Assembly (NCBI GenBank): GCA_023392595.1
Contig: JAEVYU010000056.1
Span: 1-64,000, forward strand
Reading direction: 5' to 3'
DNA length: 64,000 nucleotides
Origin: Bacillota bacterium
GTDB lineage: Bacteria > Bacillota > UBA4882 > UBA8346
Part shown: piece by piece, positions 34,474 through 43,556 of the stretch
How positions within the stretch are numbered: position 1 is the first letter of the stretch
Layout of the letters: every line of letters starts with the position of its first letter
Program-made: the position numbers and the translations under genes
The notes under the pieces: model-generated
Databases searched by the model: none
Told to the model about the DNA's origin: nothing
The model's input: only the letters and a program-made list of their open reading frames with translations

Positions 34474-35113
34474 CTAAGTATTCTCCTTTTTTTACTTCAG
34501 TACGCTCTAATAATCTTAAACAATCTTGATGAGCTTGCGCCCACGTCATAATCGTTGCTATGGATAAATACAAATTGGAAGTGGCACTCAATTCACCTTC
34601 CGTTAATAAACAATTGGCATTTCTGGCATCCAAGATCAGGACAGTTTCATCATCTTTATGATTCCCCCGAAAAACTACAATGCCGAGTGTATCATCATAA
34701 ACATTGCCAACATTCATATTCTTCCGGCAATCCAACCGGGTCTTAGCAGCGATATGAATATCTAAAGCAGCAATGACCTCCTCGGTAATTGGAATGACAT
34801 GGATGATTACCTTTGATTTAGAATCATATATCGATAATAAAATATCTTCTACAATCGAACGAATTTCTTCTCCAATACTTTTAGGGCTTTGAAGTATTTT
34901 GTCCTCGAAAGGCGGTGCTATAAATTCAACGGTTGCCTTATTAAGGGCCGTCATATATTCAATCTGTTTTTGAGCCTGTTCAAAGTCTTTCAGCGCGTTT
35001 TTAACTTCTTTTTTAAACGACAATTCCAAACCGATAATTTTGGCTACAAACCCGGTTAGATGGTCCGGATGAAGCATGAAATGAACCAAAATAAAGATCA
35101 AAAACGCCAACAA
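34463..35113 (-). CDS. Hypothetical protein with N-terminal membrane helix and GAF-like domain
   Basis: 216 residues. One hydrophobic segment (about 2–16), a coiled coil (about 30–60), and a C-terminal alpha/beta domain (VIIHVIPITEEVIAALDI, TLGIVVFRGN, VLILDARNANCLLTEGELSA) that resembles a GAF-type sensor, with low certainty. Start is TTG at 35113, 6 nt after the preceding stop, with AGAAGG upstream. It is co-transcribed with a two-helix membrane protein and two peptides. Confidence 0.6.
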   Translation of the reverse strand: MLAFLIFILVHFMLHPDHLTGFVAKIIGLELSFKKEVKNALKDFEQAQKQIEYMTALNKATVEFIAPPFEDKILQSPKSIGEEIRSIVEDILLSIYDSKSKVIIHVIPITEEVIAALDIHIAAKTRLDCRKNMNVGNVYDDTLGIVVFRGNHKDDETVLILDARNANCLLTEGELSATSNLYLSIATIMTWAQAHQDCLRLLERTEVKKGEYLDGC

Positions 35114-35119
35114 TACCTT

Positions 35120-35401
35120 CTAAAAAATCGAAAGAAACAGGAAAGAGGTCCCATCAATGACACTCCAAAAACTCTGCGGCTTATTCTTTCCTAGCTCTAT
35201 TATACCATAGAACGAAGACAGCAAAATAATGTTTGTAACCGTCACCGATATCAAAACCGGTACCAGCCTTTTCCTTTTTTGAATATGAACGATAATGACT
35301 CCAAGCGAAATGACTATCGCCAAAACAAAACCAAGCCAACAAACGGCTTCTCGAAGTTCAGAAGATATGCTCAGTAACTTTATAAAAACATAATTCTGCA
35401 T
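35120..35401 (-). CDS. Hypothetical two-helix membrane protein
   Basis: 93 residues with helices at about 17–40 and 47–68 separated by a basic loop (HIQKRKR). SD GGGAGAG before the ATG. First gene of the small-gene operon; no family recognised. The pairing with a GAF-like protein suggests a membrane sensor complex (inference). Confidence 0.6.
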   Translation of the reverse strand: MQNYVFIKLLSISSELREAVCWLGFVLAIVISLGVIIVHIQKRKRLVPVLISVTVTNIILLSSFYGIIELGKNKPQSFWSVIDGTSFLFLSIF

Positions 35402-35774
35402 GAACTCTCCCTTGGCAAAACAAAACCCATTATTTTACTTTTGTGATAAATTCTACATCTTCGTCTCTCTTTCCTTTAGGGATTCGAAGAATTAATTACA
35501 CAAGAAATAGTCGATGAAAAACTTTATTATGGAATATGGGTGAAAATAGTATTTATTAGCACACATAATCAGCCTTCAAATATTATATCAGCCCTATTTC
35601 CCCACCCCGATATGGTCGGCGCGATGCAGACCACACGGTTTTGAAATAGGATGTTTCACAACCGTCGGCAATCCAAACAACCCAAAAAGCGCCACCGGAT
35701 TCAGCCGGTGGCGCTTTAAAGTCTCTCATCGAAAGCCATTCGCCGGATGCCTGATTTCAAAACGTCCTCCGGCT
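35402..35774. other. Intergenic region with oligopeptide-operon terminator
   Basis: No gene seen. It holds the promoter side of the small-gene operon and, at 35689–35714, the terminator listed separately. Confidence 0.5.
35689..35714 (-). terminator. Strong terminator of the oligopeptide transport operon
   Basis: Perfect 10-bp stem GCGCCACCGG/CCGGTGGCGC with a 6-nt loop; on the minus strand it is followed by TTTTT. It lies 60 nt after the stop of the last ATPase gene. Confidence 0.9.
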
Positions 35775-36743
35775 TTATTTCGTGCACAAATGACAAGCAA
35801 CCCAGTGCCGGGGCTGCGCTTCGATAAACTCCGGCATTTGGCGGCTACAAATATCCATCGCCTCCGGGCAACGGGTGTGGAAGCGGCACCCCTGCGGGGG
35901 ATTAATCGGGCTCGGGACATCACCGGTCAAGATAATCCGCTCTTTCTTTGCTTTCGGATCCGGGACCGGTATCGCCGAAAGCAGCGCCCTTGTGTAAGGA
36001 TGCAAGGGTCTGGCATAGAGCTCATCCCCATCGGCAAGTTCTACCAATTTGCCAAGATACATGACGCCAACCCGGTCACTGACATGCTTCACCACATTAA
36101 GTCCATGGGCGATAAAAAGGTACGTCAGCCCGAACTCGGCCTGTAAATCTTTAAGCAGATTTAAGACCTGGGACTGGATGGAGACATCCAAAGCCGAAAC
36201 TGGTTCATCACAAACGACTAATTTCGGGCGAGTTGCCAATGCCCTTGCAATACCGATACGTTGGCGTTGTCCTCCGCTAAATTCATGGGGATAACGACGG
36301 GCATAATTCGAATCAAGTCCCACCAAATTCATTAATTCACGAACTTTATCCTTACAGGCTTTTCCCCGGGCCAAATTATGCCGGACCAGGGGTTCGCCGA
36401 TAATCTGTTCTACCGTCATCCGGGGATTTAACGAGGAATACGGATCCTGAAAAATGATTTGCATCTCCCGCCGTAAATGCCTTATCTCTTTGGATGATAA
36501 TTCCGACAGTTTTTGACCTTCAAAAATGATTTCTCCCGAGGTAGGGGCGAGCAAATGAAGAATTACCCGGCCGATGGTGGATTTCCCGCAACCGCTTTCA
36601 CCAACGAGCCCTAAAGTCTCACCTTTACCAATGGTAAAACTGACATCATCGACTGCCTGAACATGCGATAAAACCCGGCCGAAAAAACTCTTTTGCACCG
36701 GAAAATATTTTCGCACCGATTCAACCCTAACCAGATCTTCCAT
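35775..36743 (-). CDS. Oligopeptide/dipeptide ABC transporter ATPase (OppF/DppF)
   Basis: 322 residues. Walker A GESGCGKST, signature FSGGQRQRIGIARAL, Walker B LVVCDEPVSALDVS, and the family C-terminal extension with PSPINPPQGCRFHTRCPEA, whose cysteines bind an iron–sulfur cluster in some relatives. Start ATG 36743 overlaps the upstream stop (TGATG), so it is coupled to OppD. Together with OppD it powers peptide uptake. Confidence 0.95.
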   Translation of the reverse strand: MEDLVRVESVRKYFPVQKSFFGRVLSHVQAVDDVSFTIGKGETLGLVGESGCGKSTIGRVILHLLAPTSGEIIFEGQKLSELSSKEIRHLRREMQIIFQDPYSSLNPRMTVEQIIGEPLVRHNLARGKACKDKVRELMNLVGLDSNYARRYPHEFSGGQRQRIGIARALATRPKLVVCDEPVSALDVSIQSQVLNLLKDLQAEFGLTYLFIAHGLNVVKHVSDRVGVMYLGKLVELADGDELYARPLHPYTRALLSAIPVPDPKAKKERIILTGDVPSPINPPQGCRFHTRCPEAMDICSRQMPEFIEAQPRHWVACHLCTK

Positions 36744-37726
36744 CAAGCGTTCACTCCTTCCGCCGTATGCAGCCAGCAACAAACTTGACGACCGTCGGCT
36801 ATCCTTACCAAACCAGGCCGTTCTTTGCTACAGCGCGGGCCGGCATTGGGGCAGCGTGGGTGAAAGGAGCAACCCGGGGGTAACATACTCAAATCCGGGA
36901 CAGAGCCGTCAATAACATAAAGACGGTTATGGTCGCCATCCAGCTTGGGAATCGACTTGAGTAATCCGATTGTATAAGGATGAAGCGGGTTTTCAAACAA
37001 TTGCTCGACCGGAGCTTCCTCCATAACTTGTCCGGCATACATTACGATAACCCGATCAGCTATTTCGGCAACAACCGCCAAATCATGAGTAATCAGCATA
37101 ATGGCCATTCCAAAATCTTCCCGCATCTTCCCCATCAAGTCCAGAATTTGAGCTTGAATAGTTACATCAAGGGCTGTTGTCGGTTCATCGGCAATCAGCA
37201 AATCCGGACGGCAGGACAAGGCCATGGCTATCATTACCCGCTGCCTCATTCCACCTGACAGTTGATGGGGATAATCAAAGGCCCGTTTTTCCGGTGAAGG
37301 TATTCCGATGGTCCGCAGCAAATCGACAGCCCGTTCCCAAGCCTCAGGCTTCTTGAGTCCTTGATGCAGAATAATCGCCTCGGCTATTTGGTCTCCGATG
37401 CGGTGCACCGGATTTAAGGAAGTCATCGGTTCTTGGAAGATCATCGAAATTTTATTACCGCGAATCTCGCGCATTTTCTTTTCCGTCAAAGTCAACAGGT
37501 CTTCCCCATGAAAGATAATCCGGCCTCCCACGATTTCACCCGGAGGATTGGGTATCAGCCGCATGATCGAAAGTGAAGTCACGGATTTTCCGCTGCCCGA
37601 CTCGCCCACAATGGCCACAGTTTCTTTTTCATGCAGTGAAAAACTGATATTATCTACGGCACGGACAATCTTCCCATCCGTCTTGAATTGGGTTTGTAAG
37701 TTTTCAATACTGATAAGTTCCGCCAT
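36743..37726 (-). CDS. Oligopeptide/dipeptide ABC transporter ATPase (OppD/DppD)
   Basis: 327 residues. Walker A GESGSGKSV, signature LSGGMRQRVMIAMAL, Walker B LLIADEPTTALDVT, and the C-terminal SMLPPGCSFHPRCPNAGPRC extension. SD AGGAG is 7 nt before the ATG. Second of the two ATPase subunits; follows the DppC gene by 9 nt. Confidence 0.95.
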   Translation of the reverse strand: MAELISIENLQTQFKTDGKIVRAVDNISFSLHEKETVAIVGESGSGKSVTSLSIMRLIPNPPGEIVGGRIIFHGEDLLTLTEKKMREIRGNKISMIFQEPMTSLNPVHRIGDQIAEAIILHQGLKKPEAWERAVDLLRTIGIPSPEKRAFDYPHQLSGGMRQRVMIAMALSCRPDLLIADEPTTALDVTIQAQILDLMGKMREDFGMAIMLITHDLAVVAEIADRVIVMYAGQVMEEAPVEQLFENPLHPYTIGLLKSIPKLDGDHNRLYVIDGSVPDLSMLPPGCSFHPRCPNAGPRCSKERPGLVRIADGRQVCCWLHTAEGVNA

Positions 37727-37735
37727 TTTGTTCTC

Positions 37736-38620
37736 CTATTGCTTCAGTCTGGGGTCGAGCGCATCACGCAGCCCGTCGCCAAGTAAATTGAATGCCAATA
37801 CCGTTACCGTAATTGCAATACCCGGAAAAGTGACGATGTGAGGCGCCGAGAAAATTGCCGATCTGCCACTGCCAAGCATTGCCCCCCATTCCGCTTCCGG
37901 AGGTTGAACGCCTAACCCCAGGAACCCCAGGAATGCTGCATCCAGAATAGCCGAAGAAATTCCCAAAGTGGCCCGGACGATAATCGGAGCTGTGACATTC
38001 GGTAATATGTGATAAGTGATAATTTGCAGATCATGATCGCCAATAGCCCGGGCCGCTTGAACATAGTCATTTTCCCGGACCGATAATACCGATCCTCTCA
38101 CGATTCGGGCATATTCCGGTATCGACACAATTCCAATCGCAATAATGGCATTATCCAAACCGCGTCCCAAGGCCATCATAAAGGCCATCGCCAATAATAA
38201 AGGGGGAAACGCCAACATGATATCCATCAAACGCATGATGATATTATCAACCAAGCCGCCATAAAAACCGGCCAAGGCCCCCAATAAAATACCGACAAAA
38301 AGCGAAAGAATAACCGCTTCGATCCCAACCCGCAAGGAAATCCGGGCCCCAAAAATAATTCGGCTCAAAATATCGCGCCCTAATTCGTCGGTACCGAACC
38401 AATGGGCAAAGCTCGGCGCTTTTAAGCTCATTGGTAAATTACTTTCCTGATAATGGTAAGGCGCTATTAACGGCGCAGCTATTGCTACGATCACCAAAAT
38501 GACTAAAGTCGCCAGACCTATCATCGCTGCATGATTACGGCGCAACTGTTTCCAAAATTCCAGCCAAGGGGATTTTGCTTTTTCCCCCATCGTCTTGCCA
38601 TCAACTAATTCAACCGCCAT
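37736..38620 (-). CDS. Oligopeptide/dipeptide ABC transporter permease (OppC/DppC)
   Basis: 294 residues with six membrane helices. The N-terminal cytoplasmic FWKQLRRNHAAMIGLATL and the permease loop YVQAARAIGDHDLQIITYHI are diagnostic. SD GAGGAG upstream. It forms the membrane channel with the neighbouring DppB-type protein. Confidence 0.95.
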   Translation of the reverse strand: MAVELVDGKTMGEKAKSPWLEFWKQLRRNHAAMIGLATLVILVIVAIAAPLIAPYHYQESNLPMSLKAPSFAHWFGTDELGRDILSRIIFGARISLRVGIEAVILSLFVGILLGALAGFYGGLVDNIIMRLMDIMLAFPPLLLAMAFMMALGRGLDNAIIAIGIVSIPEYARIVRGSVLSVRENDYVQAARAIGDHDLQIITYHILPNVTAPIIVRATLGISSAILDAAFLGFLGLGVQPPEAEWGAMLGSGRSAIFSAPHIVTFPGIAITVTVLAFNLLGDGLRDALDPRLKQ

Positions 38621-38635
38621 CGAAATTCTCCTCGT

Positions 38636-39640
38636 TTATGAATAATGAATGCGCGGATCCAAATAGGCATAAAACAAATCCACTAAAAGATTGACCAATA
38701 CAAAGACCACAGCCACTAAAATCACACTACCCTGTACCAGCGGAAAATCCGAAGCGAGAATGGCATTGGTCGTCAGGCTGCCGATTCCCGGCCATGAAAA
38801 TACGGTCTCCGTCAACACCGCGCCGCCCAATAAAAATCCGAATTGAAGCCCGATTACGGTCACAATTGGGATTAAAGCATTTTTTAAGGCATGGTGACAG
38901 ACTACGGTTTTTTCATCGAGCCCCTTGGCGTGAGCTGTTCGGATATAATCCTGTTTTACCACTTCCAACATGGTTGAACGGGTCATCCTGGCGATGATAG
39001 CCATTGAATAAGCAGCCAAGGCCACTCCCGGAAGAATCAAATGGCGCAATGCGCTCCAAAAAGCATCCCAATTTCCGGTAAGGATGCTGTCTACCAAATA
39101 TAAACGGGTTATTGCAGCGGGCTCCAACCCTATATCAATTCTTCCGGAAACCGGTAACCAATGCAAGTTTACCGAAAAGATAATGATCAAAATCAGACCC
39201 AACCAAAAAATGGGCATTGACACACCTAATAAAGCCCCTACCATACTCAGATAATCAAAAAACGAATAACGCCGGACGGCGGAAATAACTCCAATAATAA
39301 TACCTACCAGGGATGCCAGGGCCAAACTGAACAGGGCCAATTCGATCGTTGCCGGAAATTGCGACAGGATGTCCTGAACCACCGGGCGTTTGGTCATTAA
39401 GGAACGGCCTAAATCACCATGCATTAATTGCCACAGAAACCTTCCAAATTGTATATAAATCGGATCATTGAGACCCATTTCTTGACGCAACGCTGCAATT
39501 TGGGCTTTTGTGGCATGTTCCCCCAACATCAGAGCTGCCGGATCGCCGGTAAAAACATGCATGATAATAAAAACAAATAGGCTTACGCCGAGTAATACCG
39601 GAATAAGCATCAATAAACGTTTCAAAATATATTTAGCCAT
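38636..39640 (-). CDS. Oligopeptide/dipeptide ABC transporter permease (OppB/DppB)
   Basis: 334 residues, six membrane helices. The N-terminus KRLLMLIPVLLGVSLFVF and the loop YIRTAHAKGLDEKTVVCHHA are typical. SD AAGGAG 8 nt before the ATG. Separated from the binding-protein gene by 83 nt that contain a hairpin. Confidence 0.95.
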   Translation of the reverse strand: MAKYILKRLLMLIPVLLGVSLFVFIIMHVFTGDPAALMLGEHATKAQIAALRQEMGLNDPIYIQFGRFLWQLMHGDLGRSLMTKRPVVQDILSQFPATIELALFSLALASLVGIIIGVISAVRRYSFFDYLSMVGALLGVSMPIFWLGLILIIIFSVNLHWLPVSGRIDIGLEPAAITRLYLVDSILTGNWDAFWSALRHLILPGVALAAYSMAIIARMTRSTMLEVVKQDYIRTAHAKGLDEKTVVCHHALKNALIPIVTVIGLQFGFLLGGAVLTETVFSWPGIGSLTTNAILASDFPLVQGSVILVAVVFVLVNLLVDLFYAYLDPRIHYS

Positions 39641-39683
39641 TAATCTAACTCCTTGCTTTTGCTAAAGAAAACCTTTACAGATA

Positions 39684-39713
39684 CAAGAGGCTGTAAAATC
39701 TCACAGCCTCTTG
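39684..39713 (-). promoter_or_regulatory. Intra-operon hairpin between binding-protein and permease genes
   Basis: Perfect 11-bp stem CAAGAGGCTGT/ACAGCCTCTTG with an 8-nt loop and no T-run. Such hairpins commonly stabilise the upstream binding-protein mRNA or damp downstream expression. Confidence 0.75.
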
Positions 39714-39723
39714 TGAACGTTCT

Positions 39724-41265
39724 TTATTTGGAAACAATATTCATCCACGATACTCCGGTAGGATGGGGATAAAAATTCTTCACTGTAGGTTTGCAGGCTG
39801 CCAAATCAACAGCATGACTGATGAATACCCAAGGAGCTTCATCAATTAAAATCTTCTGCAGGTTCTGATAAATTTTTACCCGAGCCGCGGGATCCGATGT
39901 CTTGGTTCCTTGTTCCAGCAAAGCATCAACTTTAGGGTTTGAGTATTTAGCAGAATTTAAAGTTGAGTCAATTTCTTTTGAGTCAAGCAGTGATAAGAAA
40001 TTATCGGCATCACCGTTATCACCGACCCAACCGTAGAAACCGGCGTCACCTTCCACGCCTTTGTACAATACATCTTTATATTCCTTCCAAGGATAAACCT
40101 TGATATTGGTCTTTACACCGATTTTTAACAGCTCCGCCTGTACGGCTTCGGCCAATTTGACGCCATTTACCGTATTGTAAGGTCTAGGATTGGAGTAAGT
40201 TATAAAATTGAAGGTGAAATTGGAATATCCAGCCTCGGCCAAGAGTTTTTTAGCCTCTTCCGGATTGTACCCTGCCGGCTTGAGTTTGGGATCATAACCG
40301 GGAATAAAACTCGGCAACGGGCCATTGGCTACTTTGGCATATCCTTGATATAAGTAGTTTACAATCTGTTCACGGTTGATGGCCATGGAAATCGCCCGGC
40401 GCACCCGGACATCATTGAAAGGTTTACGGTTGCACATAAAACACATATAGTTGATATTCATACCCGGGTTTTTAATAACTTGCATACCTTTAGCTTCCAG
40501 GGTTTTCACATCATTGGGATCGACTCCGTCAATGATATCGACGGCGCCGGTAATCAATTGGCTGGCTCTTACGGAATTTTCTTTGGTGGTCACATAAACA
40601 ACTTTATCGACTTTAGCTTTTTGACCCCAGTAGTTATTATTCTTCACCAGGACGATTTGTTGATCCTTATCCCATTTTTGGAAGATAAAAGCACCCGTCC
40701 CGACGGGGTGTTGTGCGAAATCATCCTCGCCATATTTTTTAACTGCGGCCGGACTGACGATCGGAGCTGCCAATGACATAGCCAGATTGGCCAAAAACGG
40801 CGCATAAGGCTTGGATAAGATAAACCGAACGGTGTAATCGTCAACAACCTCAACCTTTTTAACCGGTCCGAAAGTGAAGGATGCATAAGGCATACTATCT
40901 TTGACCAGCGGGGGTATTTGGCGATCAACGCTGAATTTCACTGCAGCGGCGTTGAAAAGCGTACCGTCATGGAATTTGACGCCTTTCCTCAATTTGAAAG
41001 TCCATGCTAAACCATCCGTGGATTTTGTCCAAGAAGTGGCCAAACCCGGTTCAATCTCGGTGCCTCCTTGTTTGTATCGCACCAATGTATCATAAATATT
41101 TACGATGATCTTGGCCGATTCGCCATCATCAACATAGGCCGGATCTAGACCCCGTGGATCGGAACCCTTGGCATAAACCAAAATCTTGGGTGCTGCGGCA
41201 TAGGAAAAACTAATCGCCGCAATGACAACTAACAAACATGTGGCAAGTAAAAAAAACTTACGCAA
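39724..41265 (-). CDS. Oligopeptide/dipeptide-binding protein (SBP_bac_5)
   Basis: 513 residues. Signal peptide of about 23 residues (SYA-AAP cleavage), again without a lipobox cysteine. The mature protein has the family pattern: DPRGLDPAYVDDGESAKI, WTFKLRKGVKFHDGTLFN and VRRAISMAINREQIV. The start appears to be TTG at 41265; the strong AGGAGG site is 11 nt upstream, so an even rarer start one codon earlier (ATT) cannot be excluded. A 19-bp alternating purine–pyrimidine tract precedes the ribosome binding site. First gene of the five-gene operon. Confidence 0.93.
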   Translation of the reverse strand: MRKFFLLATCLLVVIAAISFSYAAAPKILVYAKGSDPRGLDPAYVDDGESAKIIVNIYDTLVRYKQGGTEIEPGLATSWTKSTDGLAWTFKLRKGVKFHDGTLFNAAAVKFSVDRQIPPLVKDSMPYASFTFGPVKKVEVVDDYTVRFILSKPYAPFLANLAMSLAAPIVSPAAVKKYGEDDFAQHPVGTGAFIFQKWDKDQQIVLVKNNNYWGQKAKVDKVVYVTTKENSVRASQLITGAVDIIDGVDPNDVKTLEAKGMQVIKNPGMNINYMCFMCNRKPFNDVRVRRAISMAINREQIVNYLYQGYAKVANGPLPSFIPGYDPKLKPAGYNPEEAKKLLAEAGYSNFTFNFITYSNPRPYNTVNGVKLAEAVQAELLKIGVKTNIKVYPWKEYKDVLYKGVEGDAGFYGWVGDNGDADNFLSLLDSKEIDSTLNSAKYSNPKVDALLEQGTKTSDPAARVKIYQNLQKILIDEAPWVFISHAVDLAACKPTVKNFYPHPTGVSWMNIVSK

Positions 41266-41284
41266 AATGAATCTTTCCTCCTCT

Positions 41285-41303
41285 CGCGCGCGTGTACGCG
41301 CAC
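41285..41303. repeat. Alternating purine–pyrimidine (Z-DNA-prone) tract in the binding-protein leader
   Basis: Nineteen bases of strict pyrimidine/purine alternation (CGCGCGCGTGTACGCGCAC), nearly palindromic, in an otherwise AT-rich leader. It sits next to the ribosome binding site and would also fold into a hairpin in the RNA. A similar tract lies at 63584–63604. Confidence 0.7.
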
Positions 41304-41409
41304 TTTCTTTTTTTATTTGAATGCCATCTCATACAGCGAAAAAAATTCGGCTCGACTCTCCAAAAAAATTTCCAAAGCATAAGAAGATTGGTAATAATAC
41401 TCATTTGCG

Positions 41410-41553
41410 TCAAAATGGAAATCCGTCTCGGTTCAAAAAGAGTCCGCCAATTAATCCAACCGCATTAAACGACATTGGACACATAATTAACACCCAAATG
41501 CCCAAAAGAAAAACCGCTTCAGCAAATGATACACCTGAGATACGGCTGTAAAT
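41410..41553 (-). pseudogene. Possible remnant of a small membrane protein gene
   Basis: A 47-codon open frame without a start codon. It would encode VSFAEAVFLLGIWVLIMCPM and end in GGLFLNRDGFPF, a composition that looks like a real membrane protein. An in-frame TGA directly precedes it. It may be decayed or may use an unusual start. Confidence 0.3.
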
Positions 41554-41670
41554 TCACTTCATCAAAAAGTTAGTTTTCTAAAAAAGAGCAACTTTCAATA
41601 TATTGATTCCTGTCCGAATCCATCATCCAAAGCAACGTTAAGCACTGTTTAAAATATACCATTTCAGCCT

Positions 41671-41742
41671 ATTGATGTCAATCAACTTGATGTCATTCGA
41701 CTTAGGTTCAATAAAAATCAATGTTAACTTGATGTCATTCAA
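41671..41742. repeat. Three 15-bp operator-like repeats
   Basis: ATTGATGTCAATCAA (41671–41685), CTTGATGTCATTCGA (41686–41700) and CTTGATGTCATTCAA (41728–41742). The first two are head to tail; the third starts 42 bp (four turns) after the second. Each is itself a short dyad (TTGA…TCAA). They lie upstream of the 54-residue gene at 41864 and downstream of a −10-like AAAATATA. Confidence 0.65.
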
Positions 41743-41863
41743 CGCAATGTGAATCGGTGATTTTTTCCCTTTGTGTTTTTTTATGGGGCGGATTACAAAT
41801 AATTCTTTCCATCCGGTATCAAAAATATTTTTTTTGGCAAAATTGGAAGAAGAGGTGATTGCA

Positions 41864-42028
41864 ATGGACGTTACAAAAATAAGGAACAATCAAAGGCGAG
41901 AGCTACATATTGCAGCAAAAGATCTTCATGAATCGGATGACCCTCTCAATAATATTCTGTTGGATGTGATGTTTGATGAATTTTACAAACGTATTAAAAA
42001 ACAAAAATCATCAAAACAAAACGAGTAA
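41864..42028 (+). CDS. 54-residue hypothetical protein
   Basis: Hydrophilic, helical and charged (ends KRIKKQKSSKQNE). SD AGAGGTG lies 6–7 nt before ATG 41864; an in-frame extension upstream is hydrophobic without a binding site and is rejected. It follows the triple 15-bp repeat, which probably regulates it. No family recognised. Confidence 0.55.
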   Translation: MDVTKIRNNQRRELHIAAKDLHESDDPLNNILLDVMFDEFYKRIKKQKSSKQNE

Positions 42029-42125
42029 ATCCTTTTTTCCGAAACAAACGGTTGCAAAGAAAGGAATTTATCTCAGGCAGCCCAATCAATCGCTTCAATT
42101 AAGTCAAGGGGTAATTTCCCCCTCT

Positions 42126-43217
42126 TCATGTCTCACCGGAAGAACTTAATCTCCGGATAAAGGCCACCCGGGCCAATCCAGCCTCTTCTTCCGGCAATAA
42201 CCATAAGCCATTCTTGATTGGATCCGGCTCTCTTTTCTCCTTCCAATCCCCTTCGAAAATTTCCAGGTTCCAACGTAAATGGGTATAAATGTGAGTCATA
42301 TTCCTAGAAAATTGGAATGCTATTATTGCGCCCAAATTCTCAAGAACCCATTTTTTTGCCAAAATCAGCGCATCCTCGTTTGGCCCGGCAACTATGGTTG
42401 GATATTCCCAAAAGCCCGCCATCAATCCATCTTTGGGCCTCTGAACTAAAAGATGTTTCCGGTTCCAAGTAATTCGAAGAACAATCCGCCGTTCTACCGG
42501 TATCTCCCGTGAAGTTTTTTTCACGGGGAAACGTTCGGGATCAGCCCCAAAAGCCTTACAGAACCGGGATAAAGGGCACTTCCGGCAATGAGGCCCTCGC
42601 GGCAAACAAATAAGCGCTCCTATTTCCATTAAGGCCTGAGTAAAATCCCCAGCTTGTCCCGGGGGGAATTGCCCGCGCACCCAGTCTGTAATCTTGCGTT
42701 TGGAGTTTGGCGTTGCGGCATCTTCGTCCCAAGCCAGCATACGGGTTACTAACCGAATTACGTTTCCATCAACGGCCGGAACGGGAAGATTAAACGCGAT
42801 ACTGGCCAAGGAGCCGGCCATATAAGTTCCAACACCGGGTAATGCGCTTAACTCTTTGGGAGCGGCCGGCAAGTGGCCATTCAATTGGTTGACCACCACT
42901 GCCGCTCCTTTGTGAAGCAATTTGGCGCGGCGATAGTAACCCAGGCCCTCCCATGTTTTCAATACCTCATCTTCCGAGGCGGCAGCCAACGCCTCGACTG
43001 TAGGAAAGCGGTTTAAAAATTTATCGTAATAAGGGATTACCGTTTCTACTCTGGTTTGTTGCAGCATAACCTCGGAAACCCATATTTTATAAGGATCTCT
43101 CGTTTGACGCCAGGGTAACTTGCGGGCATTTTGATGATACCAAGCTAACAGATGAATGGTAATTTCAGGTTGTCCCTTATGGGGCGCTTTATCAACAGGT
43201 TGTTTAAGATTTCTCAT
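42126..43217 (-). CDS. mutY: A/G-specific adenine DNA glycosylase
   Basis: 363 residues. Excises adenine mispaired with 8-oxoguanine. The helix-hairpin-helix LPGVGTYMAGSLASIAF precedes the catalytic aspartate in VDGNVIRL (about residue 152); the 4Fe-4S loop is CLPRGPHCRKCPLSRFC (about 205–221). A C-terminal NUDIX-like recognition domain follows. The binding site before the ATG is weak. Confidence 0.95.
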   Translation of the reverse strand: MRNLKQPVDKAPHKGQPEITIHLLAWYHQNARKLPWRQTRDPYKIWVSEVMLQQTRVETVIPYYDKFLNRFPTVEALAAASEDEVLKTWEGLGYYRRAKLLHKGAAVVVNQLNGHLPAAPKELSALPGVGTYMAGSLASIAFNLPVPAVDGNVIRLVTRMLAWDEDAATPNSKRKITDWVRGQFPPGQAGDFTQALMEIGALICLPRGPHCRKCPLSRFCKAFGADPERFPVKKTSREIPVERRIVLRITWNRKHLLVQRPKDGLMAGFWEYPTIVAGPNEDALILAKKWVLENLGAIIAFQFSRNMTHIYTHLRWNLEIFEGDWKEKREPDPIKNGLWLLPEEEAGLARVAFIRRLSSSGET

Positions 43218-43556
43218 GAATACACCATATCACATCATTAAATATGAAACAAGAAAAAAACAAGGGACTTTTTTTATGAAATGTTGATCCAATTCGTAGA
43301 TTTTCTTTTTAGAGAAAAATATTCTCTTTTACTTCAAAAAACAAATAGTTTCCCCGGCTATTTTTAAAAGAACATCGCCGAAACAATTGAAATTAAAAAT
43401 ATTCATCAATATTTAACGAATTTATTTTGACTGGCAGGAATATCCAAGAACTTGTCGTAATAAATACATTAATTTTAATTTATCGGCAACGGCGATTAAA
43501 ATCTTTAGTCGTTTGGGTATATTTATGCTTCATTTTACTAGAGGGGGCTTTCAATC
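43218..43556. other. AT-rich intergenic region between mutY and the M23 peptidase gene
   Basis: Divergent promoter region. A short palindrome GAGAAAAATATTCTC at about 43313–43327 could be an operator. No gene or terminator recognised. Confidence 0.45.

Noticed and set aside
41671..41742. 15-bp repeats as a CRISPR array
   Set aside because: Repeats are too short, only three copies, two without any spacer, and no cas genes are present.
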